Assembly (NCBI GenBank): GCA_964431385.1 | Contig: CAYSJM010000007.1 | Location: 1-64,000, forward strand | Source of the DNA: UTCHB3 sp964431385 | GTDB lineage: Bacteria; Bacteroidota; Ignavibacteria; Ignavibacteriales; Ignavibacteriaceae | Reading direction: 5' to 3' | Length of the DNA: 64,000 nt | Part shown: in pieces, positions 54,501 to 62,101 of the stretch | How the letters are laid out: every line of letters starts with the position of its first letter | How positions within the stretch are numbered: the stretch's first letter is position 1 | Position numbers and translations under genes: made by a program | The notes under the pieces: generated by a model | The model's input: the letters and a program-made list of their open reading frames with translations, nothing else | Databases searched by the model: none | What the model was told of the DNA's origin: nothing

Positions 54501-55282
54501 ATTACCTTAATTACATTTCGGGAGTCGCTAACATTCCCGATCTCTCAGATCTGATTTTACCAACTGAAAATGATTCTGATGAAGATAATAACCCGGTAGA
54601 AGATGCAAAAATTGATTCTGTGGAGAATGGTGTAGCTTCATCGGGAGCATGTAATTTTGGTGCGGCGATTGGAACCATTATCCACGATGTCCTCGCAAAA
54701 ACCAGGTCAGATTTGTCTTATCGTGAAATAACCAAAACTTCGGTCGAGAATTTTATCAATGAAAATCAGGTATTTGCCCAACAAAAAGAATCTTTGCTTG
54801 CAATTATAATTGGAAAATTAGATCGATTTTTCAAAACTGATGTGGCAAAAGATATCTTCAGCAATGAGAATGCGGATACAGAAAGAGAAATTTTTGTTCG
54901 GAAAAATAACTACTTTTTGATGGGAGTTATCGACAGGTTGGTTATATTAAATGATAAAATTGTCATAATTGATTACAAGACTGATAAAGACCCCCAAAGT
55001 TCACTAATGCGATATATAGACCAATTAAAATATTATGCTTGTTTGTGTTCGATGATTTTTCCTTCAGTAAAAATTTTTGAATTAAGGTTGATCTTCATCA
55101 ACAATCCGGAGATATTTGAGCCAATTATCATACGAAGAGATGAAATTGCGTTGGTTGCACAAGAGATTGAAGAATTTGTTTTAAAGCTAAGAAGTGCAAT
55201 TTCAGCCAATTCATTTGAAAAAAATCAGAATCATTGTGCACACTGCAAATTCAGTATAGACTCAAAAAATTGTTTTGTTTAA
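51590..55282 (+). CDS. AddA-like UvrD-family helicase-nuclease with Fe-S staple
   Basis: The 1230-residue protein has SF1A helicase motifs: LTPQQQKA (Q), ANAGSGKTKVLSGR (Walker A), EIAAITFTDKAASEL (Ia), LMIDEYQDTNDLQFDIF (II), VVGDKKQSIYGFR (III) and MTIHQAKGLEFTTVYLF (V), then LFYVAVTRA (VI). The C-terminal PD-(D/E)XK nuclease has Asp1115 (GVIDRL), Asp1128 and Lys1130 (IIDYKTD) and QLKYYA. Cys967 (NQCPFKYYLNY) with three terminal cysteines (CAHCKFSIDSKNC) form a typical iron-sulfur staple. It should process DNA ends for recombination. No addB-like partner is next to it. Confidence 0.9.
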   Translation: MSQLTPQQQKASELSNHILVTANAGSGKTKVLSGRYIDALLNQNIRVNEIAAITFTDKAASELYAKISEQIAKKYNDATDPKEKQKLNDLLKDLINSNISTFHSFCSSLLKEYPLEVGLDPSFTLLDKLATSDLINESTEEMIASSLGDPIFSSDLKKLIRLSRSTRAFKDSIGRMISERKKIRNYLSQFEGEPVPSAISKVTRESLIHFISVLFPTRDTLLGNIAQINSDIFPFIKSDNPEKIRVLLEEYAATSDYILKFDTLAAILDIFLTQKGEIRSSGYLNDKLRGKYDPDHLIEIQTTANYIRQILISESGGSSFHINVYAEYASLFFKYYKMTLDILTQKKKYLNAIDYEDMLILTAELLTKESVKKNLQSKFKFLMIDEYQDTNDLQFDIFIPLLDDLSAGNLYVVGDKKQSIYGFRDADLSVFDRTKAKIESNSGDSVVLEHTFRLTEELTAFVNKIFPVIFTQRNRAIDGDEEQFRKKRSLINAVDYEETVFFDINKEYKESNIALILNVEETEGKPNAARRLKKEAEMVAAHLAEHFAKITELNKTLKDKLTVAILTKNRASFSYLEDALSEAGIPYELMGGKHFFQQQVVQDISLVFKFITDPGNDFNLYSILRSPFFSISDEDILEVSQSEGFTAFDKLKFIIGDGKERLTLAYKTLQTLLEVSQGAKPHKIIDHMLSVTPYLAIVQKRLNGKRALANIKKLLSMAVEFENFVFNSIYDYNEYLDNLRAAEEDESQAPLQEDSNSVKIMTIHQAKGLEFTTVYLFACGQEQNKRGNKSDEAIVVHKNLGLSLKVSETEDIFNEKIPHIHYNLVKFLKKQVENEELKRLFYVAVTRAANNLFISGSITNEIIQKDSFLEMLVTALGMTNFPVEPFTIEAGPLKKATNKDGKQEETTLESFELTVSVLLKEHLPFKSLKINTQKDEVLNFEVAPARIEKVLSNEIITATKYLTFNQCPFKYYLNYISGVANIPDLSDLILPTENDSDEDNNPVEDAKIDSVENGVASSGACNFGAAIGTIIHDVLAKTRSDLSYREITKTSVENFINENQVFAQQKESLLAIIIGKLDRFFKTDVAKDIFSNENADTEREIFVRKNNYFLMGVIDRLVILNDKIVIIDYKTDKDPQSSLMRYIDQLKYYACLCSMIFPSVKIFELRLIFINNPEIFEPIIIRRDEIALVAQEIEEFVLKLRSAISANSFEKNQNHCAHCKFSIDSKNCFV

Positions 55283-55313
55283 TTTCTATTCTCACAACTA
55301 CTTCTACCGTTAG

Positions 55314-56393
55314 ATGAAAATGCTTAATAAAAAGAAAACCAGACCTGTTGAATTGCTTCTTTTGATGCTCCTTTTACCACTTCTGTTAACAGGCTGTACA
55401 ACTGTTAATCAGATATCTCAGGCATCATGTTCACTGTATGAATTGCCCCCCGACCTTTCGGATGCATCGATAAATGATTCTGTAATTAAATATTTTTCAT
55501 CCGGATTAAAGGGAAAGGTAATTTTTCTCGATCCGGGTCATGGTGGGAGTGACAAAAAAAGTAAAAGTCCAAACGGTTTGGTTACTGAGGCTGATATAAA
55601 TTTAAGGGTTGGTTTATACTTAAGAGATTTCCTTTCAAAAGCGGGTGTAAAAGTTCTAATGTCACGAGATACTGACAAGACTGTTGATCTTAAAGAAAGA
55701 ACCCGACTTGCAAACGAATCCGATGCACAATTTTTTATTTCGATCCATCATAATGCTCCGGGAAAAGATTCAGACAGATATACCAACTATTCATCGACTT
55801 ATTACCATGCCACCGAAGATGATTATGAACATCATCCATCAAACAGAGACCTGGCAAAATACATCAACCGTGATCTGGCATTCAACACAGGACGCCCTGC
55901 AGGGTTGGCTTCATTTGATGGTACCGTTTCTGATTATTTGATATATCCCGGGGATGGTTTTTCTGTATTAAGAACGATAAACATTTCTGCTGTTTTGGTA
56001 GAGTGTTCTTTTTTTACAAACTTAAATGAAGAAATTCGACTTTCAGATACTACCTATAACAAACTTGAGGCTTGGGGTATTTTCAAGGGGATGGGAAGAT
56101 ATTTCAGAGCGGCGACACCTCAACTCTCCATGAAGAAAAAGCAACTTGTGAAGGGAAAAGTTGAATTGCAGGTGGAGATTAATTCTAAACAAGAAATTCT
56201 TGCACGACAGGTTAAGATTTATAAGAACAAAGAAATACTTCCTGAAAAAGAGTTCAGTGTCTCAAAAAATCTTCTAACCATTAATTTGGGAGATAGTTGG
56301 AAAAAAGAAACTGTTGTGAAAATAATCGTTACTAATAAATCCGGGTTAAGCAACCTGCCCTTCATTTTAACACTCACACCCGAAGTCAATTAA
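55314..56393 (+). CDS. N-acetylmuramoyl-L-alanine amidase lipoprotein (Amidase_3)
   Basis: A 359-residue lipoprotein with lipobox LLLTGC. The Amidase_3 domain carries VIFLDPGHGGSD, a Glu in NGLVTEADINL, DAQFFISIHHNAPG and VECSFFTNLNEE, the zinc ligands and catalytic Glu of the family. It cleaves the bond between MurNAc and the stem peptide. The C-terminal 90 residues form a beta domain. It lies 31 nt after the AddA-like gene and 14 nt before the SpmAB-like gene. An equally good start is at 55320. Confidence 0.9.
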   Translation: MKMLNKKKTRPVELLLLMLLLPLLLTGCTTVNQISQASCSLYELPPDLSDASINDSVIKYFSSGLKGKVIFLDPGHGGSDKKSKSPNGLVTEADINLRVGLYLRDFLSKAGVKVLMSRDTDKTVDLKERTRLANESDAQFFISIHHNAPGKDSDRYTNYSSTYYHATEDDYEHHPSNRDLAKYINRDLAFNTGRPAGLASFDGTVSDYLIYPGDGFSVLRTINISAVLVECSFFTNLNEEIRLSDTTYNKLEAWGIFKGMGRYFRAATPQLSMKKKQLVKGKVELQVEINSKQEILARQVKIYKNKEILPEKEFSVSKNLLTINLGDSWKKETVVKIIVTNKSGLSNLPFILTLTPEVN

Positions 56394-56407
56394 TAAGGAG
56401 AATATAG

Positions 56408-58012
56408 ATGCTCAATTACATCTGGGCCATCCTGATCTTTCTGGGATTTATCTCTGCCGTATATTACGATCTGAGTGATTCCGCTACTTCTAAATATCGA
56501 AATGGTGACGGTATCACTGTTATGTCAACAGTTATCGCCTCCAATGGAGAAATAACAGTTGAAGTGCTGCTCGATTCAAACACTCTTTCCAAACATTTTG
56601 GAGTTCCTGTTTCAGGTAGCTTAAAAGGTGTAATTCCTCTCGAAAAACTTAAGACCGGAAAAGAAGCGAGCATTAATTTCAAAATTCCCGATGATGCGAG
56701 TGCAATCATTAAGGAAATTGCAAAGGCAGCGGGTAAAGAAAATGATATCACAGCAGTAATATCTGTTCAAGAAGAGGCAAAAAACGGAATTAAAACATCT
56801 GTCGTATTGGAGTCAGTGTCACTAAAAAAAATTAAAGAAGTAACAAATGCAGCAATAAGTTATGCGGGAACGGCTGTTGAGATTGCCCTTGGACTCGTGG
56901 GAATTATGGCAATGTGGCTTGGAATAATGAAGATTGCCGAAGCTGCAGGAGTTATTAACTACATCGCTATTGCAATGAAACCAATCACAAAACGACTCTT
57001 CCCTGATGTTCCACACGACCATCCTGCAATTGGGTCAATTATAATGAATGTCTCTGCTAATTTTCTCGGACTTTCAAATGCTGCCACGCCTTTTGGTTTG
57101 AAAGCCATGGAAGAATTGGATAAATTAAATCCTGAAAAAGGTACTGCAACCAATGCAATGTGCACCTTTCTCGCAATCAACACTGCGGGAATGACACTAA
57201 TTCCTGCTACTGCTATTGCGGTGAGAGCCGCGGCAGGTTCAACCCAGCCGGCAGTAATAATTGGTACCTCGATATTCGCTTCAGCTTGTGCAACCACTGC
57301 CGGACTTATTGCAGTAAAAACTCTCGAAAAATTTTCTGCCGATAAAAAAGAGGGGCTAAACTTTCTAAAACAAGTAGCAAAAAAGGCAATTCTTATTTTG
57401 CCAATTTTAGCTGTGATAATTTATCTCTTCACTTCTAATATTATTTCACTCCCCGATACCGGCATCGACACTTCACTTCTTAAGGGGATAATCGATGCAT
57501 TTTCCGCCCTTGCTATTCCTTTGATCATTTTTGCTTTTGTGCTTATCGGAATGTTCAAAAAAGTTAAAGTGTATGAAACTTTTATTGAGGGAGCAAAAGA
57601 CGGTTTTAATGTCGCACTTAAAATCATTCCGTACCTTGTAGCTATGCTGGTGGCAATCGGAATTTTCAGAGCGAGTGGTGGGATGGATTTACTCGTTTGG
57701 AGCTTATCACCCCTTACAAATCTTGTTGGAATGCCCGCCGAAGCCCTCCCAATGGCACTTATGAGACCTCTTTCCGGAAGTGGGTCTATTGCCATTATGA
57801 CTGAGATAATAAAGACTCACGGTCCTGATTCACTGCTTGGGCTTATGGTTTCAACATTCTTTGGCAGTACCGAAACTACATTCTATGTGCTCGCCGTCTA
57901 TTTTGGGGCTGTTAATGTTAAAAGAACAAGACACGCTCTTCCTGCCGGGCTTATTGCCGATGTAACTGGACTATTGATGGCTGTGTTTATAGTTAGACTT
58001 CTGTTTGGTTGA
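56408..58012 (+). CDS. Nucleoside recognition GATE-domain membrane protein (SpmA-SpmB-like fusion)
   Basis: The 534-residue protein has an N-terminal helix, a soluble insert (about residues 30-130) and about ten membrane helices in two GATE-domain halves. LGLVGIMAMWLGIMKIAEAA and ANFLGLSNAATPFGLKAMEE are typical of SpmA. ALMRPLSGSGSIAIMTEII and STFFGSTETTFYVLAVYFG are typical of SpmB. In spore formers these are two genes; this is a fusion, as found in many non-spore-forming Bacteroidota. Substrate unknown. It ends at a bidirectional terminator. Confidence 0.88.
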   Translation: MLNYIWAILIFLGFISAVYYDLSDSATSKYRNGDGITVMSTVIASNGEITVEVLLDSNTLSKHFGVPVSGSLKGVIPLEKLKTGKEASINFKIPDDASAIIKEIAKAAGKENDITAVISVQEEAKNGIKTSVVLESVSLKKIKEVTNAAISYAGTAVEIALGLVGIMAMWLGIMKIAEAAGVINYIAIAMKPITKRLFPDVPHDHPAIGSIIMNVSANFLGLSNAATPFGLKAMEELDKLNPEKGTATNAMCTFLAINTAGMTLIPATAIAVRAAAGSTQPAVIIGTSIFASACATTAGLIAVKTLEKFSADKKEGLNFLKQVAKKAILILPILAVIIYLFTSNIISLPDTGIDTSLLKGIIDAFSALAIPLIIFAFVLIGMFKKVKVYETFIEGAKDGFNVALKIIPYLVAMLVAIGIFRASGGMDLLVWSLSPLTNLVGMPAEALPMALMRPLSGSGSIAIMTEIIKTHGPDSLLGLMVSTFFGSTETTFYVLAVYFGAVNVKRTRHALPAGLIADVTGLLMAVFIVRLLFG

Positions 58013-58026
58013 TTAGTAATCAAAAA

Positions 58027-58060
58027 AAAAGAGGCTGCCCCGAGAGAGAGAGCCTCTTTT
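58027..58060. terminator. Bidirectional terminator
   Basis: AAAAGAGGCT (58027-58036) pairs with AGCCTCTTTT (58051-58060); a 14-nt loop lies between. A runs on one side and T runs on the other serve the convergent SpmAB-like and OmpA-like genes. Confidence 0.88.
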
Positions 58061-58079
58061 CATTTTAAAGAGTACGATT

Positions 58080-59207
58080 TTATTTGACGATTTTGAATTC
58101 GACTCTTCTGTTGAGAGCACGACCTTCTTTAGTATTGTTGTCAGCAACAGGATTTGAATCAGCAGCACCTTTGACGGTCATTCTGGCAGCATCCACTCCT
58201 TTTGATACCAAATAATCTTTCACATTTTGTGCGCGTTTTACTGAAAGCGGGTTATTCCCTTTCATGTCACCTTTGTTGTCTGTGTGTCCGATTATCTCAA
58301 CATTTACTTTTTTGTTCCAGAGAAGTTGAGCTGCATTCTGAGCAAGAATTGAGAAATTTTCTGATTTAATTTCAGCAGAGCCGGAATCAAAATTGATACC
58401 TACCAAAGCGATCTCATGATCAATTGCATCAGGTTTGTTAGGTTCAGGTTTGTTCTTTTTGATCATATCTTCGATTTTCTTGTAATCGATTTCAGGAGCC
58501 GGTGGAGGTGTAACCTTTGCGTCGTTGATCATTTTTTCGATTTTCTTGTAATCGATTTCGTTTGTGACACCTTTTGGTAAATCACAGATTTTTGTCTCTT
58601 TACCTCTTGAGAAGTAGTAATTTATTCCAAGATCAAGCGATGTGTAGCTGTCTAAAGTTCCACCAAAAAGACCACCATTTGGTCCCATCAAACCATCAAA
58701 TTTGTCAGTTGACATTGTATTATGACCAAGTTCGAGGAAAGTGGAGAAATCTTTGGAAATAGGGAGACTCACTCCGAGGTTTATTGTCAAGGAAATCTCA
58801 TTCACGCTGGTTTTGTTTGAGACAAAAGCAACCGGATCAGTAACTTTGTAGGCGGTTACTGCAAATCCTGCACCGCCATAGAATTTTAAAAATTTAGTAC
58901 AAGGGTTGAATGTATAAAGATAATTCAGTCCAAATGTACCTGCTTCTGTGGAAGGACCGGTTACTACACCAAGAGGAGCACCCTTGGATGTGAACTTAAG
59001 ATAGCTTACTTTTAATCTCAATGCGTTGTACTCATCAAACTCACGAGTGAGTGAAAGACCCGCACCGAGATCAAGATCTTCACTATAAGTATCACCAAAC
59101 ATTCTTGGGGTAATAACTGAGAGACCAACCGACCAGCTATTCTCATAAGTTTGTGCATAACCAAATGATGAAAGCATCAAGAGGATTATGATTGTAAATT
59201 TTTTCAC
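58080..59207 (-). CDS. OmpA-family protein with one N-terminal barrel
   Basis: A 375-residue protein. Signal peptide (KKFTIIILLMLSSFGYAQ), an eight-strand-type barrel (about 20-200), a linker with two copies of IDYKKIE(K/D)MI, and a C-terminal OmpA peptidoglycan-binding domain (VEIIGHTDNKGDMKGNNPLS, RALNRRVEFKIVK). It anchors the outer membrane to peptidoglycan. The start is GTG with AAGGAG before it. It resembles the next gene upstream, with which it shares the linker motif. Confidence 0.9.
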   Translation of the reverse strand: MKKFTIIILLMLSSFGYAQTYENSWSVGLSVITPRMFGDTYSEDLDLGAGLSLTREFDEYNALRLKVSYLKFTSKGAPLGVVTGPSTEAGTFGLNYLYTFNPCTKFLKFYGGAGFAVTAYKVTDPVAFVSNKTSVNEISLTINLGVSLPISKDFSTFLELGHNTMSTDKFDGLMGPNGGLFGGTLDSYTSLDLGINYYFSRGKETKICDLPKGVTNEIDYKKIEKMINDAKVTPPPAPEIDYKKIEDMIKKNKPEPNKPDAIDHEIALVGINFDSGSAEIKSENFSILAQNAAQLLWNKKVNVEIIGHTDNKGDMKGNNPLSVKRAQNVKDYLVSKGVDAARMTVKGAADSNPVADNNTKEGRALNRRVEFKIVK

Positions 59208-59442
59208 GACAGCTCCTTGTATAAATTCTTGCTAAAATTTTGTGCAAAACATCCGAGTACGACTACTCGAAATTCTTTAATCAGTTCATAATTATTTAAA
59301 TTCATAAACATTATCAAATATAATTGAAAAAACGCTTAAAAACAAATTATTTTTACATGAATAGACTAATTTTTGCCCCAAAAGGGCTCAAAAATGCACT
59401 TTTTAATATTCGATTGAAGTGCCGGGCTAAGAGAATAAAAAA

Positions 59443-59466
59443 AGGCTGCCCCTTTTGAGACAGCCT
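59443..59466 (-). terminator. Intrinsic terminator after the double-barrel OmpA gene
   Basis: AGGCTG (59443-59448) pairs with CAGCCT (59461-59466). On the minus strand a 7-base U run follows. Another member of the repeated terminator set. Confidence 0.85.
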
Positions 59467-59491
59467 CTTTTGAATAAAAATAATAACAGAA

Positions 59492-61261
59492 CTAATTCAA
59501 TACTTTAAACTCGACTCTTCTATTCATTGCTCTGCCTTCAGCTGTTCCGTTATCGGCGACAGGGACTGATGAACCATAACCTTTAGCGGTAAGTCTTGAA
59601 GCTTCCACACCCTTTTCAATCAGATAGCTTCTGACTGATTCAGCTCTGTTTTGAGAGAGTACGGAATTTGTGGCTTCGTTTCCAACGGCATCAGTGTGTC
59701 CACCAATCTCGATAATGAGGCCGGGATTGGAGAGTAAAATCTGTGCAGCGTGGTTGAGAATCGGGTATGATTCCGGACGAAGTTTAGCTGAACTGAAATC
59801 GAAGTTGACTCCGTAAAGCACCCAGCTCTGAGTCTGATCTTTACCTGAGTATTGTTTGATGATATCTTCAATTTTGTTGTAATCGATAGGATCAGTCTGG
59901 TATTTTTTAACAATTTCTTCGATTTTAGCGTAATCAACGGGTTCGTACTTGGGATCGTTTTTACCCGGATCATCCTTTTTGGGATCGATGTCTTTATCTT
60001 TTTGATCCTTCAGACCAGAGTAGAAATCGGGCAGATCGGCTTTATCACCGCGTGAGAGATAAGCGTTAATTCCGATGGAAAATGTCATGTAACTGTCATA
60101 CGGTCCACCAAGGAAACCACCAACAGGGGAGCTCATATTGATAAGTCCGTCGAGACGATCGTGTGAAACTGTCATATACCCAACTTCGGTGGTAATGGAG
60201 TAGCTCTCTGCAAAAAGTTTCCAGTCAGCACCAAGTATTAAATTGAAGCCATAATCAAATTGCCATTCACCATCTTTGATGGAGAGTGTGGTTGGTTTAT
60301 TAACAGCATACGCATACGCACTACCACCCATACCGATGTATGGAGTGACTGGTTCATTTGGTAAAAATTTGTAGAGGACATCAATTTGTCCGTTCACCAT
60401 ATCTGTGCTCTGACCTGAGTTTGAACCGGGCATGTGGTTGTATGAAGGTTTAAATCTCATGGTAACATATTCGTTGAATTTTTTTGCAATTTCAAAGTAG
60501 CCACCATATCCAAACTCTTTGCCAAGTTCATCTGTACCGGCAAACCTGGGGTAGTTAAAACCAAATCCATATTTCCAGCTGTTTTTATAGACGGGGTATC
60601 GTTCAATTGCAGGGGCTGTTTTATCTTTTGGATCTGATCCGGCGAAGTATTTGCTTTTTGGTCCAAATCCAAAATTATAGAGCACACCAAGACCAAAATT
60701 CATATACGAATCTCTTCTGCCTCCGAGCATACCGCCCAGAAGTCCGTTTGTCCCGTCAAGTCTGTCATTAGTAACAGAATGGTATGAAATCTCAGCGTTT
60801 AAGTCCCAATTTTTAGCTATTAGGTCCTTGAAGACAAGCCCAAAACCGAGATCAGTCGAGTAGTCAATCACTCCTTCATCTTTTCCGTCAGTTGCATTTT
60901 TTATTTGCTGAAGGAATCCGGAGAAACCAAGTGTCAAATATGGCGTAACAGCATAGCCCGGTATGAAATAATAGTTAAGAGCAAACCCCGCACCAATCAA
61001 ATCGGAAGTACTTTTTTTAGTAGATTGCGACTCGAGGTGGGAGTAAAAAGGCTTAAATCTTAATCCGGCGTGCTCAGACATATCAAATTGCAAGCTTAAG
61101 CCACCGCCATAGTTAAATTCCTTTCCACCAGCATCAGTTCCTATAAGTCTGGGGTAAGCTGCACCGAACCCAAAACGCCATTGGTCAGTATAAACCTGTC
61201 CGAAGGATTCGAAGGTTAGTGAAACAAGGATAACGGTAGAGAGTAAGAGTAGTTTTTTCAT
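59492..61261 (-). CDS. OmpA-family protein with two tandem N-terminal barrels
   Basis: The start at ATG 61261 gives a signal peptide (MKKLLLLSTVILVSLTFESFGQ) and 589 residues. The barrel unit occurs twice: the first begins YTDQWRFGFGAAYPRLIGTD and the second YKNSWKYGFGFNYPRFAGTD. Both have GKEF(N/G)YGG and a SYMNFGLG/SYMTFSIG closing strand. A Lys/Asp-rich linker holds two DY(A/N)KIE(E/D)I repeats. The C-terminal OmpA domain contains IEIGGHTDAVGNEATNSV and ends NRRVEFKVLN. Predicted outer-membrane protein. An upstream in-frame ATG at 61300 is disfavoured. Confidence 0.9.
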   Translation of the reverse strand: MKKLLLLSTVILVSLTFESFGQVYTDQWRFGFGAAYPRLIGTDAGGKEFNYGGGLSLQFDMSEHAGLRFKPFYSHLESQSTKKSTSDLIGAGFALNYYFIPGYAVTPYLTLGFSGFLQQIKNATDGKDEGVIDYSTDLGFGLVFKDLIAKNWDLNAEISYHSVTNDRLDGTNGLLGGMLGGRRDSYMNFGLGVLYNFGFGPKSKYFAGSDPKDKTAPAIERYPVYKNSWKYGFGFNYPRFAGTDELGKEFGYGGYFEIAKKFNEYVTMRFKPSYNHMPGSNSGQSTDMVNGQIDVLYKFLPNEPVTPYIGMGGSAYAYAVNKPTTLSIKDGEWQFDYGFNLILGADWKLFAESYSITTEVGYMTVSHDRLDGLINMSSPVGGFLGGPYDSYMTFSIGINAYLSRGDKADLPDFYSGLKDQKDKDIDPKKDDPGKNDPKYEPVDYAKIEEIVKKYQTDPIDYNKIEDIIKQYSGKDQTQSWVLYGVNFDFSSAKLRPESYPILNHAAQILLSNPGLIIEIGGHTDAVGNEATNSVLSQNRAESVRSYLIEKGVEASRLTAKGYGSSVPVADNGTAEGRAMNRRVEFKVLN

Positions 61262-61489
61262 ACCTGTTGCTTTCCTATTTTTAGCAATTGAACACTGCAA
61301 TCTAAGAAAAATAAAATCACATACAAAGAAAATTAGATGAACAACCTGATTTTTTTTATTCTTAAGTCCAATTATTTAATAGAATTACTAAATTCACTTA
61401 AAAATTTAGATCAATTCAACCCCCTTATCCTCTTAAGTGTGAGGGTTTTGTTATTTCTCCATTTTTCAATATATTTGAGTTCTATTTTT

Positions 61490-61564
61490 CGGGGTGTAGC
61501 GCAGCCCGGTTAGCGCGCGTCGTTCGGGACGACGAGGTCGAGAGTTCAAATCCCTCCACCCCGA
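61490..61564 (+). tRNA. tRNA-Pro (anticodon CGG)
   Basis: The acceptor arm CGGGGTG pairs with CACCCCG, with discriminator A. The D arm GCGCAGCCCGGTTAGCGC, the anticodon stem CGTCG/CGACG with loop TTCGGGA and the TTCAAAT T loop are all present. The anticodon CGG reads CCG. The T stem has one A-C mismatch. The CCA end is not encoded. Confidence 0.95.
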
Positions 61565-61586
61565 CTATTAACAAGAAAAAGAAAAT

Positions 61587-62084
61587 ATGGCATCCAATCA
61601 TTCATTCGATATAGTTTCAGAAGTGGATTTTCAGGAAGTTGACAACGCTGTCAATCAGGCATTGAAAGAAATAATTCAACGCTACGACCTGAAAGAATCG
61701 CACACTACAATTGAGTTATCCAAAAAAGACAAAAGCATCTCGATCCACACAAAGGATGATTATTCACTCAGCCAAAGTGTAGATATTCTTCAGACAAAAT
61801 TTATTAGAAGAGGAATGTCGATAAAAGTTTTGAAGATGAACGATCCTGAACCGGCGGCATCAGGAACTTTAAGGCAGAGAATTGATTTGAGAAGTGGAAT
61901 TTCAAAAGAAGATGCAAAAGAAATTACTAAACTGATAAAAGAGTCTAAACTCAAGGTTAATGCTCAAATTCAGGATGAACAAGTTAGAGTGACTGCTGCA
62001 AAAATTGATGATTTACAGGCAGTTCAACAGCTTGTGAAGGAAAAAGACTTCCCGTTCCCTGTTCAGTTTGTAAATTACAAATAA
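61587..62084 (+). CDS. YajQ family protein
   Basis: The 165-residue protein begins ASNHSFDIVSEVDFQEVDNAV and has the two ferredoxin-like halves of YajQ (DUF520), including LRQRIDLRSGISKEDAKEI and FPFPVQFVNYK. Members bind cyclic di-GMP in some species and nucleotides in others; the role here is untested. It sits 22 nt after tRNA-Pro. Confidence 0.93.
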   Translation: MASNHSFDIVSEVDFQEVDNAVNQALKEIIQRYDLKESHTTIELSKKDKSISIHTKDDYSLSQSVDILQTKFIRRGMSIKVLKMNDPEPAASGTLRQRIDLRSGISKEDAKEITKLIKESKLKVNAQIQDEQVRVTAAKIDDLQAVQQLVKEKDFPFPVQFVNYK

Positions 62085-62101
62085 TACCCGGCTAACTCGC
62101 C

